In this document: positions 1 to 14,292 of the stretch, in pieces | Layout of the letters: each line of letters starts with the position of its first letter | Position numbering within the stretch: the stretch's first letter is position 1 | Assembly (NCBI GenBank): GCA_905397405.1 | Contig: CAJPVJ010000549.1 | Location: 1 to 23,301, forward strand | Origin: Oppiella nova | Lineage: Eukaryota > Arthropoda > Arachnida > Sarcoptiformes > Oppiidae | Direction of reading: 5' to 3' | Length of the DNA: 23,301 nt | The notes under the pieces: model-generated | Databases searched by the model: none | What the model was told of the DNA's origin: nothing | The model's input: only the letters and a program-made list of their open reading frames with translations | Made by a program: the position numbers and the translations under genes

Positions 1-1387
1 TCTATTCTTATTTCTACTTCATGTACGAGAAGTGCAAATGATTTAAAAATAATGTGAAAACAAGAATATATGCAAAAGAATAACAATATATTTGAAGCCA
101 TATGAAGAGAGTGACAGCTGTGAGACCCAAGACTATATTTTTCGGTAAAATATAAACCGTTAGCTCAGAATTTGCGGCCAAATGACAGCTTTAAGAGGGA
201 ACGGGAGTTCACAAATCCAATGAACCGACTATATTGTTATGTCGAGTGGACTACTCGTGTGTTGTCTGGCAGTCCCAACACCACTGCCTTATCAACACCT
301 GACCAGTAAATGCATGCATAAAATATATTTGTAATGCTTTGTAAGAAACAAACTATATTGTTTGTGAGAATAGTAACCATATTTGGTTATGAAACACTTG
401 AACTAAGCATTTAAATAATGTTTTATTAGTATTTTAATGATGTGTAGCTCTCATATACTTTGTACAGTATATACAAAGTGTTTATCATTTAAGTTGACTT
501 AAAACTTATTATAATTGCATTAATACGGCTGACAATATACGAGAATAAAAAAATTCATTTTATGATAAAATAAAGTTATCATTGTTTGGGTAAAAATATT
601 ATAATATTTTAGTCTTCACTGAAATACTTGACGCAAACGAGAAATTTTCTATTTTGCATAAAATATCATATGAAGTAAAAGATATTACATTTTGCTCTTA
701 AGGAATATTACATTATTCATAATCAGTCTTAAAAAATAAAAATAATTTCTTTCTATAATTTTTTATTCTACCCGTCCGTTAAAACAACACAATATATAAT
801 GTAAAGGCTTTAAGTTTTAAAAAATATTTGCTATTCTCTTATGAATCGTATGCCTCTAAGCGCTCTTTTTATGCAAAAAGCAATTAAAATGAATTTTTAT
901 AGAAAACTTCTAAAAAGTATTGCAACTCTTGTATACTTAAAGCCGTTTTCTGAAAGAGTTTTGTTTAACAAAGAGTTTTTAAATTTTTTTTTCATTAGTT
1001 TCCATATGTTTTCATGTGTTGTGAATTCAAATCATAAGAATTGCATTTTGTTGTGATTATTATTATTTCTCCAATTTTATAATATATTAATAAATTCCTA
1101 TTTAAATGTTAAACTGATTTGAATGTAAAATAGTTTCTGTAAATATTTTTGGCTTTATTTGTCATCAAAATTTTAAATTAATATATTTTTGTTAAGTGTC
1201 GCGTAATGTCTGTGACAAAAAAATGTAATATAAATTAGTTTTTAGCTAAAAGTCAAATGTCGAGACTTTACGGACATTTGTTAGACTTATTCTCAATACA
1301 TTATCTTAAAAATAAATTTAACGGAAAAATAGAAAATTGAAAACATTTGTCACAAATCAGACTATTTATAGGAATGTTTGAACATTA

Positions 1388-1414
1388 TCTCTCTCTCTCT
1401 CTCTCTCTCTCTCT
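1388..1414. repeat. (CT)n microsatellite
   Basis: 27 bp of uninterrupted TC/CT units in AT-rich sequence. Confidence 0.9.
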
Positions 1415-3250
1415 TAATAAATAAGTTTAAAAAATAGATTTGTCGACAAAAAAATTATTCCTAATGTATATAAAATACAAACTCAAATATTTACTTATAT
1501 ATAATCCATACATTCGTAAAATAATTTAAACTTAAAAGTAAATGAAGTAAATGTAATATAAAAGTAAATGTGATTTATTTATTCGCTGCAAAATTTTCAA
1601 TCCTCTAAATAATGGTCTTTCAAATAGACCGGTGCTGTCAATAATCATTAGATCCCATAATGACTATCATTAGTACATTATGTTTAGCTCTACTATTATG
1701 TATAATAACAGTATTTTTGAGAAAAATATTCTTAACATGGATTTGAAAGGTTTTTAATCGAAATATGCGTTCAATAGGAATATAGGAATTATAGATAATA
1801 TTACGAAAATTGAAGTGAATTTTTTGCTCAAATATTTTCTATTCATCAATATTATGTTCACTCATTTGTAATATTCTGATCAAAATCGCTATTTATTTGT
1901 CCGAAAAATGTTTAGAAAATTAGAAATTGGAAAGAATTTTCAATTTAGTATCATTTCAGAAAATGTTTCCATTTTATATGAAGTACACACTGTGCTTGAT
2001 ACTACACAGTAGTGCAGGATTTTAGCCAAAATTCACTTCTAGAATATGCTGGACTTCATTATTCACTATTGAAATATGAAATCGTTTTTTGCTATTTTTG
2101 TATTCAAAATGATTATAGCATTTGTCGACTTTTATTTGCTTTTAAATCACAGCAATTGAATGAAATTTTCAGATTAAACTCGTTTCATGCCATTAATGTC
2201 TAACTGTAGTAATCGGTTAAAACATTGAGCGGATTGTAAGTCTAAGTTATGTCTTAAATGCTGTAATTATGATTAACACTATTTATGGACTATATAAGCG
2301 ATTAAAACTATTGCCATTAAAAGATATATTAAAAGAAAACAATGAATTCAATGTTTAATTACATGAATACAAGCGATACTTAAACTCGAAATTGTGAGCC
2401 CGTAATGAAAGCATGTATTGAGTGATTGATTAAATTTAGCAAATTTTTCAAACGCACTCACATTTCGCGAGACAAAAGGCATTATAATTATATAAATAAA
2501 AGAGGTTTTCGACTGCTTTTATGGGAATATTTTTGTCTTTTTATCTTATTTTCAATCAAAAGAATTGCTGTCAGAAAGTGAGTGAAAACACTTCGTTAAA
2601 CATGAGTTGAATATTTTTCATGAAAATGTATTTTTGAAATTCAAGCCTAATATCCAATCCCTTTCTAAAACTGATTGAATTTTAAATTTATTAAACCAAA
2701 AGCCAATTCCATCACCATTTTACTGATATTTTGTGTGAATTTTTGAATATATAATAAAGTCTTTCGAAATATATATTATATTTCATGAAAAATGTTTTAC
2801 AAATTGAAAACATTTTGAGTATAATTTATATAATTAGAGTTTGTGTAATGAATTATAAAAGTATTAGCAAACTAACCGTAGTTATAGTGAGTGTATGTTT
2901 GTATAAAACCGTGGGTTTATACCCAAAAAGAAAATTTGATTTGTGTTCTCAATTGTGTACTTAGTATTAGAATAAAAGAGTTAAAACAAAAGGTTCTGGT
3001 AATGTATAATTCACAGTATGCGGCAAATTATTGAAACTTATTTGGTCTCTAAGTGTTTGTCTAAACAACACTAATATAACGTATCCAACATATAATTGCA
3101 TTTTCTCTATCGCTATACTCAAACTGCAGCTAATAATGAACATTATGTACAGAATATTCTATATATTCTATACAGAATCGGCTTTCACTGTTAGCCGCCG
3201 TACTCTCCACTACTTTTACTTTCCAGCCTACTATGCACTCACACTCCCTG

Positions 3251-3261
3251 TGCTCTCTCTC

Positions 3262-3298
<37 letters not shown>
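3251..3298. repeat. (CT)n microsatellite, near-perfect
   Basis: About 48 bp, one interruption (CTCACT). It lies inside a short GC-richer stretch (about 3190-3330). The Ser-Leu repeats in overlapping open frames are translations of this tract, not a gene. Confidence 0.9.
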
Positions 3299-3299
<1 letters not shown>

Positions 3300-5269
3300 G
3301 TCTGGCACTGGTTTTAGTAGAGAGCAAACAGAGAGGCAAACAATGCAAACAACGAATTTTGATTATATTAAAAAACAGGTGCATTAATAATGAAATTTGC
3401 ATTTGTTTGTCAGTTCAGCTCTATTGTCGACTCTATGGCACTACAGCTACTGGAGTAGTACTACGAGACCATCGCTCACATACACCACCACTCTATCCCT
3501 ATTGTCAAGTCTTATAACACTTATGTGTTTGAACTTTGCTTTAACGTTAAAAATCTATTTATTATAAATTAGAAAATTTATTGTTTACTCAACAATATAA
3601 ACCATTTTGTGACCAGTTTTCCCCTCTCTGTATGTCATTTGGCAAACATTATGTTTTAGCCATTTATTAGATAATATGTTTTGGACACAAGAATTATTAT
3701 TATATATGATATATAAACTTATATTCTTTATGTATACACAAGAATCGCAATCAGAAAGGGAATGCCTTTACGTTATGCTATATATTATGAGAATGTGTTC
3801 CGAATATGATTTCATAATCCATACGATAAACACAAATGTATTTTACTTTTCTTTCTTCATATGAAATGCTGTAAAAAGCGAAAGAAATACAGTTTTCCTA
3901 TTCAGTCGAGTGTTAATTCAATTCTCACTTATTTTTCATAACATCCCTCACGAATCAAAACTAAGTTTTCCTCTCATCTCATGAATACTACTGATGAATG
4001 GCTCACAATAGAGGGGAACGCCAATCGGGGAATACATCCCAAATGCGAGCAAAACTAAATCATTTATACAAATATCGTATACATTATTATAAATCAAATC
4101 AATTTTTATTGTATACCAAAAACGATATAAAAATTATAATCAAAAATAAAGTTTTTAGATAAATGTTTGACACATATTATGACCGTATTATAAGTCTCCG
4201 AAATGTTTGCTCGACATAATGCTCAAGCCTTGTGTTTGTGAGGCTATAGAAAGGCTGAGTTCTCGAGTTAATGAGTGCATAAGACTGGAGTGAATATTAT
4301 TAGAAATCTTGAACATTTGAACATCACTTTAGTTATGGTCAGAGCACTCAATACATAAAATGCACACAACTTTTTTGTTATCCATTCAATTGTAATGTGC
4401 CGTCAGTTGTATGGGACAGACATTCAACTCATAATTTTCTCGCAACTTTTTTCCAAGAAAATCACATCAAATATATTGACTACCAGTTCCGGAACGGCAT
4501 TATGTCGTTTACATAAACTTATAAATTATTTATTTTCGTTTAAATATAATAATGGAGAAAACTCTTTGGCAGCAAAATGTATAACTTATTATGGGTAATA
4601 TTTTAAATTAAAATATAAATTATTTACCAAGAAACTCTAACGTATGAATCAATGGTAAAACTGGGCTTTGAATTTAAATTCAAATAATTTTAGGGCTTAA
4701 ATACAGGGAGTCGTAAAGAATTACGAAAATAATAGTAATTACTTATTTTGAAAAGCAATTTGAATTTCGCCCACAAGTTATTGTAAATCAAACAAAACCA
4801 TAATAAATGCCTTTAGACTTGTGTGTTGTTTGTAATGAATTCTTACAATCATTTCTTATGAGATGTTGGGCTGAACAGTGAATTTAGACGTTAATTAAAT
4901 AAGATTTTTATGAATAAATATGTGATGGGATGTTAACGAATGAAATATTGTTTCGTAAAAAGAAATATATTTTAGAAAATACGGATATTTGGCAAAAATG
5001 TAATAATGAACTCATTTTGAATTAATTATTCTGTTGTTATTTAAAGCATTTAAAATACAACAAAAACATGATTTATATGTTTGTAAACGCTGACAACAGT
5101 AATAAAAATATTTATTTATATAGTTTATAAAAACAAATGACTTCATTTGGAGAGATTCCTACAGTTTTTCGCAAATAAAACATTTTTTTTTGAAGAGAAT
5201 TACTACAGAAATCTTAACGCAAATTCAGATTTTCTGTAATTAATTAGTTTAGAAGAAAAAAGTTTTTTT

Positions 5270-5460
5270 GTGGCAAACATTTCGTGAAGTTTCTTGCATT
5301 TGAATGCCTGTAAGGACTTGAGTTTTATTGGCAGAGCATCTGTTCCCTTGTCTGGCTTCCAGGTGCACATCGGCATCGGTTCCCCAATACATACCATAAG
5401 CTAAAGTGTCTTTTCTTTGCTCCACAACCACTCAGTGTTGTGGATACGCCTTAAGGCTAA
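5270..5460. other. GC-richer island of unknown function
   Basis: About 190 bp near 45% GC between flanks of roughly 25-30%. Two overlapping minus-strand open frames of 60 and 64 codons cover it, one containing GTDADVHLEARQGNRC and the other MVCIGEPMPMCTWKPDKGTD. Neither is recognised, and no clean acceptor and donor pair brackets it. It may be a decayed exon, an enhancer or an old repeat. Confidence 0.3.
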
Positions 5461-6827
5461 AAGTGGTGTATTTGAGGCACAATTAAGGCTAAGACTATAA
5501 TTATTATAGTATTAGTTGTGTATTTGAAGCATAGTTTTTGCAAAATACAAAACTTACTAAAAGCTGAATACTATGTGTGTTTGTATGAGTGGTTCGTATT
5601 TTAAAGTTGAAGAACTTTACCAGAGTATGGGTCCAAATGACAGGTGTGGCCAATATTTGAGAGTTTGATAGATTGTATTCACTGTTCAAAAGGACGTTCA
5701 AAATAGTTTTCAATAGTCTCTTGAAAGACGTCCAAAATATATAATACAATGAATAGAGATATCAATAGAAGAGTTCGATAATTGTGTAAACGATTGGTTG
5801 ATGTAATGTATTCTCTAATCAGTTGTTGAGAATTCAATTAACAAAGAATTTCTGTTTTCAAATTATAACTGCATTTTTCGAGTTAATTATACTTTTTGGG
5901 CTAAAATGTATAAATCAGTTCATAAGTCAAGATATCTTTATCGCTGAAAATTAGTTTAAATGAGAGCTTTCGCACAGAATTTTGTTATTATTTTGAAACA
6001 AATTTATTATTTTTAGAGAATTTAATTAATGATAACATTTACGCTAATTTTAGACTAATTTTAACGAATACTCATATAATTAGAATTCTGTGAATTCTAG
6101 GGAAAAATCAATACATTTGAATGAAGACATAAGTGTTTTAATATACACGACTTTTGTAAAGTTGTATTTTAATGTCATGAAAATAGATCTAAATTATCAT
6201 CAAAATATTACATAATATATATATTAAATATCTTAATATAAACCAAATACTGAATATATTATGAAAATAGTTTTAACTTATTGAGTATTGAATATAAATG
6301 TAATAAAATATTTCTGGAAATTTAATACAAGTAATATATTATTTTCAAAGCATTTTCTTTACTTTGTCTTTAATTTTACTCTTAAAAAGTAAACAAAAGT
6401 TTTAAATGAGATTTTACTTTATTTGAAAATTTCGTTCAGTTTTTTAGAAATTTCGCCTATATTTACATTTTCTGCCAATTTATAAATTTTTGTTAACAAA
6501 TAAAGCTCATTCAAATATACATTTATAATCACGATTGTATATTATTTTACTTATTGCAATAGAAATAAAAATTAAAAGTTTATATAAAAATTAATTAATT
6601 ATTTTACTATTTTACAAACTACTATTGTTATTTTACAAACCGATGACAGAAGTTATGGTCTTATCTTTGGTCTTAAAATTTTGTTAAATAAATAGGAAAA
6701 TAAATTTGAAGGGAATGTGAGGAAGAGACAAAATTAATTAAATATACAAATTGAATAGAAATAAAATTTTGATTCAATAGATGTTATTGATGTACAATAG
6801 GGAGAGAGAGAGAAAGAGTGAGTGAGT

Positions 6828-6859
<32 letters not shown>

Positions 6860-8620
6860 CTAATTAAATTAACACAAATTATCACAAAGAAATTTGCATT
6901 TAAATTAATTTTGCATTCGGTCTAACATTTTGTTTTAATTTAGTATTCAATTTAAAATTTTTATTAACCCTTAAACTAAAATTAATTTTACACATTTTGC
7001 TGTAAATTGAAATTAAAATATGTATTATTATATAACAGTGCGATCACCAGATAAGATAATGTCAATAATAATCATGACGTATAAGTTACATAAATAAGAT
7101 TTTGATCTGGGAAAAAATGTTTTTCAAATAACAGACGGCTTATGTAGTAATCAATTAAAGCGGTTCAATGAATTTTATAATTATTATTGAATTTTCATAT
7201 TATAAAAGAATATTCGTATAAATTTATAGAATTATTGGATTATTTAAATATAAAAAGCAATTATCTTAACAAAATATTCTCCTTTTTATTTCAAACCATT
7301 TGTTTCAAACTTATTTGATATGAAATTATTTTAAATGATTGACTAGCATAAAAAGTCAAGAATTACTTTTTATCGTATTATTCCTTATACTGGTAATGAG
7401 AATATTCTTTACATTCTATCTCTAATATGATAATAAATTTATTTTATGAATTTTATATTGATTTTAATAAGAATAGAGTAAAAATCATTATTAATCATTA
7501 GCAGTGTATTAGTAGTGAAAGTATTGTTAAAAATACATTATAATAAAAATGATAGCACAGTTAAAATCATTTGGCGATTAATTATTAACAAGATTTCTCA
7601 AAGAAATAATTTTATGAAAAATTTCTTTATATATCACTCAATGTTTGAATAAAGTATTGATTTTATGATATTCAGAGATTAGCCTCAATTCCGGTTATAT
7701 GAAATATTTGCAAAATAAATCATTAAACGTATAAATGAATTGCAGTATCATTCATTTGTTTGAACATAAAATATCTGGTTTTTGTATTATAGCACACATC
7801 ACCTTATTTTAAAAATAATAGTTCATATATAATTTGTATTTTATCTGTCAAAACCTTATTCATTAAACAAATATTGTAAATAAGTGTTATAATGTATTTC
7901 TAAAAACTGTTGAAATAACGCTTACAAAAGTCTTACGGATGACTAAAAGCAAACGACAGACAAGAATTGAGATCTCAATTCATACATCACATCAAAAATT
8001 TCTTTCAACAGTCGTTTGTTTGCTTAAAAACAAACAAAGAGAATACAGTTATTACAAAAGCATCGCAAGAAAGAGAGAAAATGTAGAGACTTTTGTTTCC
8101 GCAAAAAGTCACAGAATCCTTGATATTATATAATATATTCAGTGAGCTATCCTTCAGAGCGCGGAGAAAATGGTATTTCATTTCATTATATTTATTTGTT
8201 TTTTAGGCCATTCCTTGATTACACAAATGAAATGCTTAATAAAAGTATATTGAATGAGAAATAAGTGAAAACCGAGATTTTCTAAAAAGAGAAAACCAGG
8301 GAATGACTGACTTTGCGAACTCCAGATGTCCGACAAATAGTGACAAAAAAGTGGCAAAAATATTGACAAAATATCAAACGAAGATCAATATAACGGTATA
8401 TATATTCTGTGTATAAGAATCAATAGATGGGAAGACAAAGACTAGTCTTCAAAAATTTTTTGCCTCATTTTTTGTGTGTCAATCGGTTTCGTGAATATAC
8501 AGACAACAAGTATTTTATTATATTTTGTTTGTTTCGGATTTTCATGTCTTATATATAAGTCTTATCTATTATTAGACATCAATAGCAGATATTTTACGCA
8601 AATAATGTCCAAAATATATA
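5461..8620. other. Gene-poor AT-rich stretch
   Basis: Among the most AT-rich parts of the window. Nothing seen apart from the GA/GTGA tract at 6800-6859 and scattered short open frames without coding character. Confidence 0.5.
6800..6859. repeat. (GA)n microsatellite with internal (GTGA)n
   Basis: About 60 bp: GA units, then four GTGA units, then GA units again. Opposite orientation to the tracts at 1388 and 3251. Confidence 0.9.
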
Positions 8621-9679
8621 GTTTAGTGGAAAGACAAACGAATTTGGACGCCAGTGGTTGACATAAATGTGATCATACAGTGTGTGTATATGTGTTGTGA
8701 GGGCTGGCATGCCGTTGGAGATGACTGTGCCGTTGTGTCAGATCTACACTGATATACCGAAGCAATTAGAGTTCAGTCGACTGTAAAACAATACGTACGG
8801 AATCGGTGTGAAAGAGAGAAAGTGGGCAATGGATTAAAAGACAAAAATTTATATATAACACAATGCTATGAGAATTCCTTGCATTCAACACAAAATGCTT
8901 GCCAACAATAGGGAGAGTTGAGTAGAAAATATCATTTAATGACATCTTTTTATGAATGAATTAATATAATGTACACAATATTTAACAAAAATAATAGTCG
9001 AAAGCCTTTGGCCACAGGAGAGTATAATAAATAGTGTGAGTTCTTCAATACAATCCATTTTCTCATTTACTATTCATATGATATTGTTTTCATTGGAATT
9101 TTTACAATTAATTAATATTATATTGTAATAAAATTATTTTTTAACAGTTAATGTATTTCATTGAGTATATTTATAATATAAACAGTGTACAAAAGTATGA
9201 ATATTGATTTTATTTTCATGAAACAGGTAAATCTTCTTGACTTTCAATAAATAAATTAAACATTATTTTAATTTCTAAGCGAAAAACACTTTTCAGGAAA
9301 AATGCTAAAAAGCGTAGGCTTTATACAGTATAGTAGATGATGTGTATGTGATGTTCAGGTAATGGAGTTTTTCTTAAATAAATGGGAAGTTTTAAAAAAC
9401 AAACAAAAAATCTTTTATTACTCTCCGGTGAATGTATTGAACGGTTTTCAAATTCTTTCAGTTGTGTAGCGAATCGAAGCGCTTTTAAAGACAAATCAAT
9501 GCAATAATGCAATGGATTTGAAATATATTTTACGACCGCTTCCCAGAATTTTCATGAATGGAAAGCCTAACAGAAAAGCGTTTGTCTCTCATCTGACAAA
9601 AGAATATATTCGCAAAAATTCATAATAAGAAGCTCTAAGCAATAAGTTATGGCATGGAGAGGCCCATTGGCTCCGGCAC

Positions 9680-9700
9680 TCAGTTAGTCAGTCAATCAGT
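9680..9700 (+). promoter_or_regulatory. Three TCAGT pentamers at exact 8-bp spacing
   Basis: TCAGT occurs at 9680, 9688 and 9696 in a short GC-richer stretch. TCAGT is the arthropod initiator core, but there is no TATA box at the right distance and no gene start downstream that I could support, so it may be only a small tandem repeat. Confidence 0.25.
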
Positions 9701-10999
9701 TGCTTATATGAAACAGTTTTTCTCTTTTTGCTCCTTATAATAATGAACACAAATAGCTTAGACTTTGTCCCCAATTATTGCGATAAATCAGTTGTATTTT
9801 TGTGCTCAAAGTTATTGATATTATACTCCAGTGTTGTTCATATGGAGAGAGTATGACAAAGTCTGGAAATTGCATTAAATATTCATTAAGTGAAGTGATT
9901 GTACAGTAGAAAGGGTTGACGTTTGGGTTATAATTAAAGAAAAACAAATGTTACGCTCATAACGTTTGGGTGAAAACATATGAAAGTCATTGGTTTTAAT
10001 ATTTGTGGAGACTGTTAACCCACACGAATACTTTAGTATTTGAAAATCATTAATACATTTACTTCTATAGCAACCCATCGGTGAAATGAACACAAGAATT
10101 ACTTATTCCGGTGCCAAACATATACCTCCAGAATACCAGTGGTTTGCGAGCAGTAGTGCAGTGCGAGTGCAGCGGCTGTGTTGGACATGAATTGATTGGC
10201 TTTTTATAGCAAAATTGCAATCATTATTAGAGTTACGACAGAGAAGTGCAAGGGATGAGAGGCAATGGGTTTCTTGTTGTGATGAACACCGAAAAAACAG
10301 ATAAATTACACGAATAATAAAAATAGTGAAAAAGAAATAAAGAAAAATAAAAGACATGAGACAACACCCCTTAAAGCGGTTTTTCATCCTAAATACCGTA
10401 CTCTTATGTATGAAAAACCGCACAAAAATCTTTTGAGCCATGAATTTAATTGAAACAACTATTTTTTGTTGAGTTTGTGGTAAACGAATATAAATTTTTT
10501 TCTCATTAAAGACAAAACTTAATTACAATAAGGTTTGATTCGTCTCTTATTATACAATCAAATCGATAAAAAAGATAGTTATATGAAAAAAGTCATTGCA
10601 TTTACACATGAAATACAGTCGATAGATGCCTTAAACCATAGGAATATCACGTTTAATACATTTGTTGGGTTTCTCTCGCACTCAGATCCTCGGCCACTAA
10701 TATTGCACTTAAAAAACAACTCATTCTTATGGATGCAGACTAAAGATGGTTGCCTTCAATGAGAGCACATATTCTGCACTCTCTTTGAGTCCGTCTTCTC
10801 TAATATGACTCTTATTCTCAATTTTTATGCTTTACTGACGTTTCTAACGATTCGATCCTTTTTTAGGGGAATTTTTATTTTTATTAAGTATTTTGTCTCA
10901 TATAAGTGAAAAACATAAGCTATAAGACATTCAGCCATACGGTGTGTATGTGTTTGCGAACCGATTTTCATTAGATCTGGTGTCGAAATATACGGTCAA

Positions 11000-11086
11000 A
11001 TGAATGCAATACTAGTCGTCGCAGTGTTTGCGGCATTGGTTGCACTCCTGAGAAGACTTCGTGTTTTGTCATCAATTAAAACGTGA
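11000..11086 (+). CDS. Tiny ORF resembling a signal peptide, 28 codons
   Basis: ATG then NAILVVAVFAALVALLRRLR and a short hydrophilic end before TGA. The hydrophobic core with no acidic residue looks like a secretory leader and the surrounding 200 bp is GC-richer. However there is no good splice donor inside it, and Kozak context is weak (C at -3). It could be a very small membrane peptide or pure chance. Confidence 0.15.
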   Translation: MNAILVVAVFAALVALLRRLRVLSSIKT

Positions 11087-11651
11087 CTCTCAGCTAAAAT
11101 TCAATTCACTATCTCCTCAACGGCCGCATTAGAGACACTATTTCGCTGTCTATTATACTCTGCCTACCATTCTGTGTATAGATTTTCACTAAAAACTCAA
11201 CACAAGTGTAGGTTTTGTCCGAATAAACACCAAAAAAGAGATAAATGTGTAGTAATTCTTAAACCAAAATTGCTTTAAGTTTTTGATATTTTTTAATGGA
11301 AATAAAAGGAAAGTTTTTTCGCTAAGAAAATATTTTCGTGTTTTCATCTCAAGTAATATTTTTCATCTTTTCTGATGAATTGTATATAATTTTGGAAAAT
11401 GTGTTCATTATATTTAATGTGATTTTTGTGCCCTTTTTCTCCCACTTCTTTCCTCAATGTCTCCACTCTTTCCTATCCTTTACTTATAAACGGAATAATT
11501 TTGTCGATTGATTCTTGAATCCAATGCTCAAACTTGTGTCACTCTATAACATCCCTATCCTTCCTATCTTTCTCTCCCATTCCCTATAAAATGAAATCTA
11601 TTATAACAAAGAAATGTTATTAAATTGGATATGGAATTGGTATTCATTTTG

Positions 11652-11680
11652 CTCTCTCTCTCTCTCTTTCTCTCTTTCTT

Positions 11681-11711
<31 letters not shown>
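11652..11711. repeat. (CT)n microsatellite with CTTT interruptions
   Basis: About 60 bp of CT units interrupted by TTTC steps. Arg-Glu repeats in minus-strand open frames are artefacts of this tract. Confidence 0.9.
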
Positions 11712-12215
11712 ATCGTCTGATTTTTGCTTGGATTGAGTTGCGATCGACAGTACATAACGAATGGAGATATTCTGTCGTTTGGAGTAATTTTTGAACAAAA
11801 ATATTAGATTATTGACAAATTTGATAAGTGATGAGTCCCTGAATTATGGCTCGCATTCTCTCTCTTCCTTTAATGTAATACAAGAATCAGTTTATGAATA
11901 AAACTAATATCAATCACGTTATTAAATACGATGATGAATATCAGTCCAAGCAATTTGATACGTCGTCCCATTTTCTTTAATATTTTAGATAAATTCATAT
12001 TTTGAATAAAAAAATAGTTGAGTTTATTTGTGTCTTATATTTTATAGACAACACATCATTAAAATAAATTTCGTTCAAAGGATTGATTTGTATTTCTCGT
12101 GTCTTTCGAATCGGAAAGAGTTTACACAAAGAATAAGTCAAAACTAAAAATATATATAAAAGTTGTTTGAATTACTCGTACAAAAGGGGGAAACAAGAGG
12201 AATATAGTGTAACTG

Positions 12216-12285
12216 TATATAAGTTATATATAAAAAAAATATATATATAAAATATATATATATATAAAAAATATATATATAAAAA
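12216..12285. repeat. AT-only tract, TATATATAAAA-like units
   Basis: About 70 bp of almost pure A/T, alternating TA runs and A runs in units of roughly 11-20 bp. Low-complexity and probably easily unwound. Confidence 0.85.
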
Positions 12286-13631
12286 ATTGAAACTATTTTT
12301 TGGAGCACACATCGAAGGAAAATATATATCGAAAAACTAATATATAAACGAAATATTGAGAATTTTGTTGTGCTTTTTATTTGATGTCACTTAAGTCAGG
12401 AGTAGTGCCTAAGCTTGGGAGTCGGAGCTCATATATCTCTCTCACAGATGAACACTTCTCGAACACCCTTTCCTCTTATTTTGGAAATTTATTATATTTT
12501 TCATATAAAAACATACATAAGCGCCTAAATAATAACAAAAACAACACCGAAATCAGGTGCACATCATTACAAACACAGCAATTATTTGGTGCAAAAAAAG
12601 CACTCATAAAATGTTATGCATTTTTTGTATGAAATGCTTTTGTGTCTAAATGTATGCAAATGTGTTGTGCAGACAAGTGTAGAGACGAAACTGTTTCCAA
12701 TAAATTGAGATTATTTTTAGTATTTATTTGGATGAATATAAAGAAGACATTACTTCTGGGGAATCACTAAATGGTTGTAAACCAGAGAAATAAAAATACA
12801 CCAGAAGATGAAGAAGTGGTTAGCCTTTAGATTATATGAAATAAGTTATGAAATAAGCATTTTTAGCCTTAAATTACTGACAACACAAGTCTTGCGTTGC
12901 ATTTCAGTGCACTTTTACAGCGATTCTGTTACACATTCTTATGGATTATTAAATAATGTATGAATGCATTGAATGCATGTATGGATGCGCGCAAAGAAAT
13001 TATATTTTTCTCCCCAAACACTTAAATACATCATCAAAAGTAGTGTTTGTTTTATTTGTTATTTTGAGTTTAAATCTAATATTGTTAGCCATACTATGCA
13101 ACAAAAGTACACTTTGGGAGATGAATATGACTACAAAGTCATTAGAGTTTGTGAACGCATATCACACAATATGTAACGGAATATTCATATGTGTGTATAA
13201 ATAATATTCCTTCACTTCCACTGCAGTCATCGTGTCATACATTGTCTCAAAAGTTTCAGTTTGTATTGAAAAAGTGTTGGAAATGATAAGAATATATGTT
13301 TCGGAAATGACATTTAAAAATTGTCAAAAGAGAGGTTTGTTTTTCGCGAAAATTCTTTTACCATTCATTCAAATGATTGTGATTTACTATGGCTTCACTA
13401 GTAATGACTGAACAGTACTTTGGATTTTATGCTCCGGTATTACATGTTTACGTGTATCCCATCACCAATAATAACGATTCATGTATTTGTTATTCTTATA
13501 CCACGAATGTATCAGAATTCAGATGAATATCACATCTATTGCTCACAAATTTATTTTTATATTTTCCTATTCTTCGCATCAAATTCTTATTTTCTAAAGA
13601 ATTTCAATACAACTTGCAATACGGGAATACG

Positions 13632-13633
<2 letters not shown>

Positions 13634-13667
<34 letters not shown>
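13634..13667. repeat. (CT)n microsatellite
   Basis: 34 bp uninterrupted. The Ser-Leu run at the end of a plus-strand open frame is its translation. Confidence 0.9.
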
Positions 13668-13670
<3 letters not shown>

Positions 13671-14290
13671 CACTCACACTGTGTTAGCCCTTAAGAAGTA
13701 GTATTATTTATTTTTTATATTGAAAAATGCGTTTAATATATAAATTTTGTATCCCTTCCTTCTGTTGCACTTAAACTAGGTTTAGTTCATAGAGTTTTGT
13801 ATATATTTATTATATTTGCGTATATTTCTGGCGCAGTGTTTGTCTATTGTTGTGTGCATTTGGTTTTGAACCACATTTTACACTCAATTCTTATATGAAA
13901 AGGAGACCCAAAAAAGGAGTCGATTTTGGAAACACACAATAGATGTGTTGAAATTTAAAATTATGTTTTAAACCACTGAATATAGCCGTAACAGTGCATA
14001 CATAGAGTGCACCAAAATTTATGCCCAAATAGTGAACATAAAATTCTTACTCTATTCTCGGGTTAAGATAATAGATAAATAGAAATTTATGAATGAATTG
14101 GTTATCGTATAATATAATCGACACAAACATAAATAAATTGTTTCACAGAAAACACATATTTTTGTTAAAGACATATAGAAGGCGATCATAAATCATTAAA
14201 AAGACACTTAAAACTAACGATAAAATTTTGTTTCTTAAACTCAAAAACACTTAATAGTGTCACAAAGAAAAATGTTATGAAAGGACCAAA

Positions 14291-14292
<2 letters not shown>

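Larger units (their letters stand above)
1..5200. other. Gene-poor AT-rich stretch
   Basis: No exon could be supported on either strand. Open frames present are AT-rich, lack family features, or are driven by the CT tracts at 1388 and 3251. GC-richer patches at about 3190-3330, 3410-3510 and 3990-4040 stand out but give no recognisable protein. Confidence 0.5.

Noticed and set aside
3948-4097. About 50 open codons on the minus strand including GMYSPIGVPLYCEPF
   Set aside because: Looks protein-like by eye, but no start in context, no acceptor, and no recognised family.
5310-5390. Segment with TTGGCAGAGCATCTG and GGTTCCCC, faintly like tRNA A and B boxes
   Set aside because: Box spacing and stems do not fold into a tRNA, and the B box lacks the GGTTCGANTCC core; a SINE head is possible but unsupported without a second copy.
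8709-8786. 25-codon plus-strand ORF with PLCQIYTDIPK, reminiscent of the start of MIF/tautomerase proteins (P-x5-T-N-x-P)
   Set aside because: The similarity covers about 11 residues, the required Met-Pro start is displaced, and the frame ends soon after with no donor.
10103-10441. 112-codon minus-strand open frame with a hydrophobic stretch and several cysteines
   Set aside because: No family resemblance, AT-driven hydrophobic part, and no supporting splice or start context. Its right end lies in a GC-richer island, which alone can keep a frame open.
11012-11047. Minus-strand acceptor (tcttctcag) followed by ECNQCRKHCDD and a stop
   Set aside because: Too short to judge. It could be a Cys-rich last exon in phase 0, but the only known upstream exon ends in phase 1.
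11564-11798. Arg-Glu repeat proteins on the minus strand, and Ser-Leu repeats at 3233-3387 and 13420-13701
   Set aside because: Translations of CT/GA microsatellites, not genes.
13227-13411. 61 open codons after a good plus-strand acceptor (cttccactgcag)
   Set aside because: The residues are AT-biased with no family match, no upstream exon was found, and the stop is reached without a proper donor.
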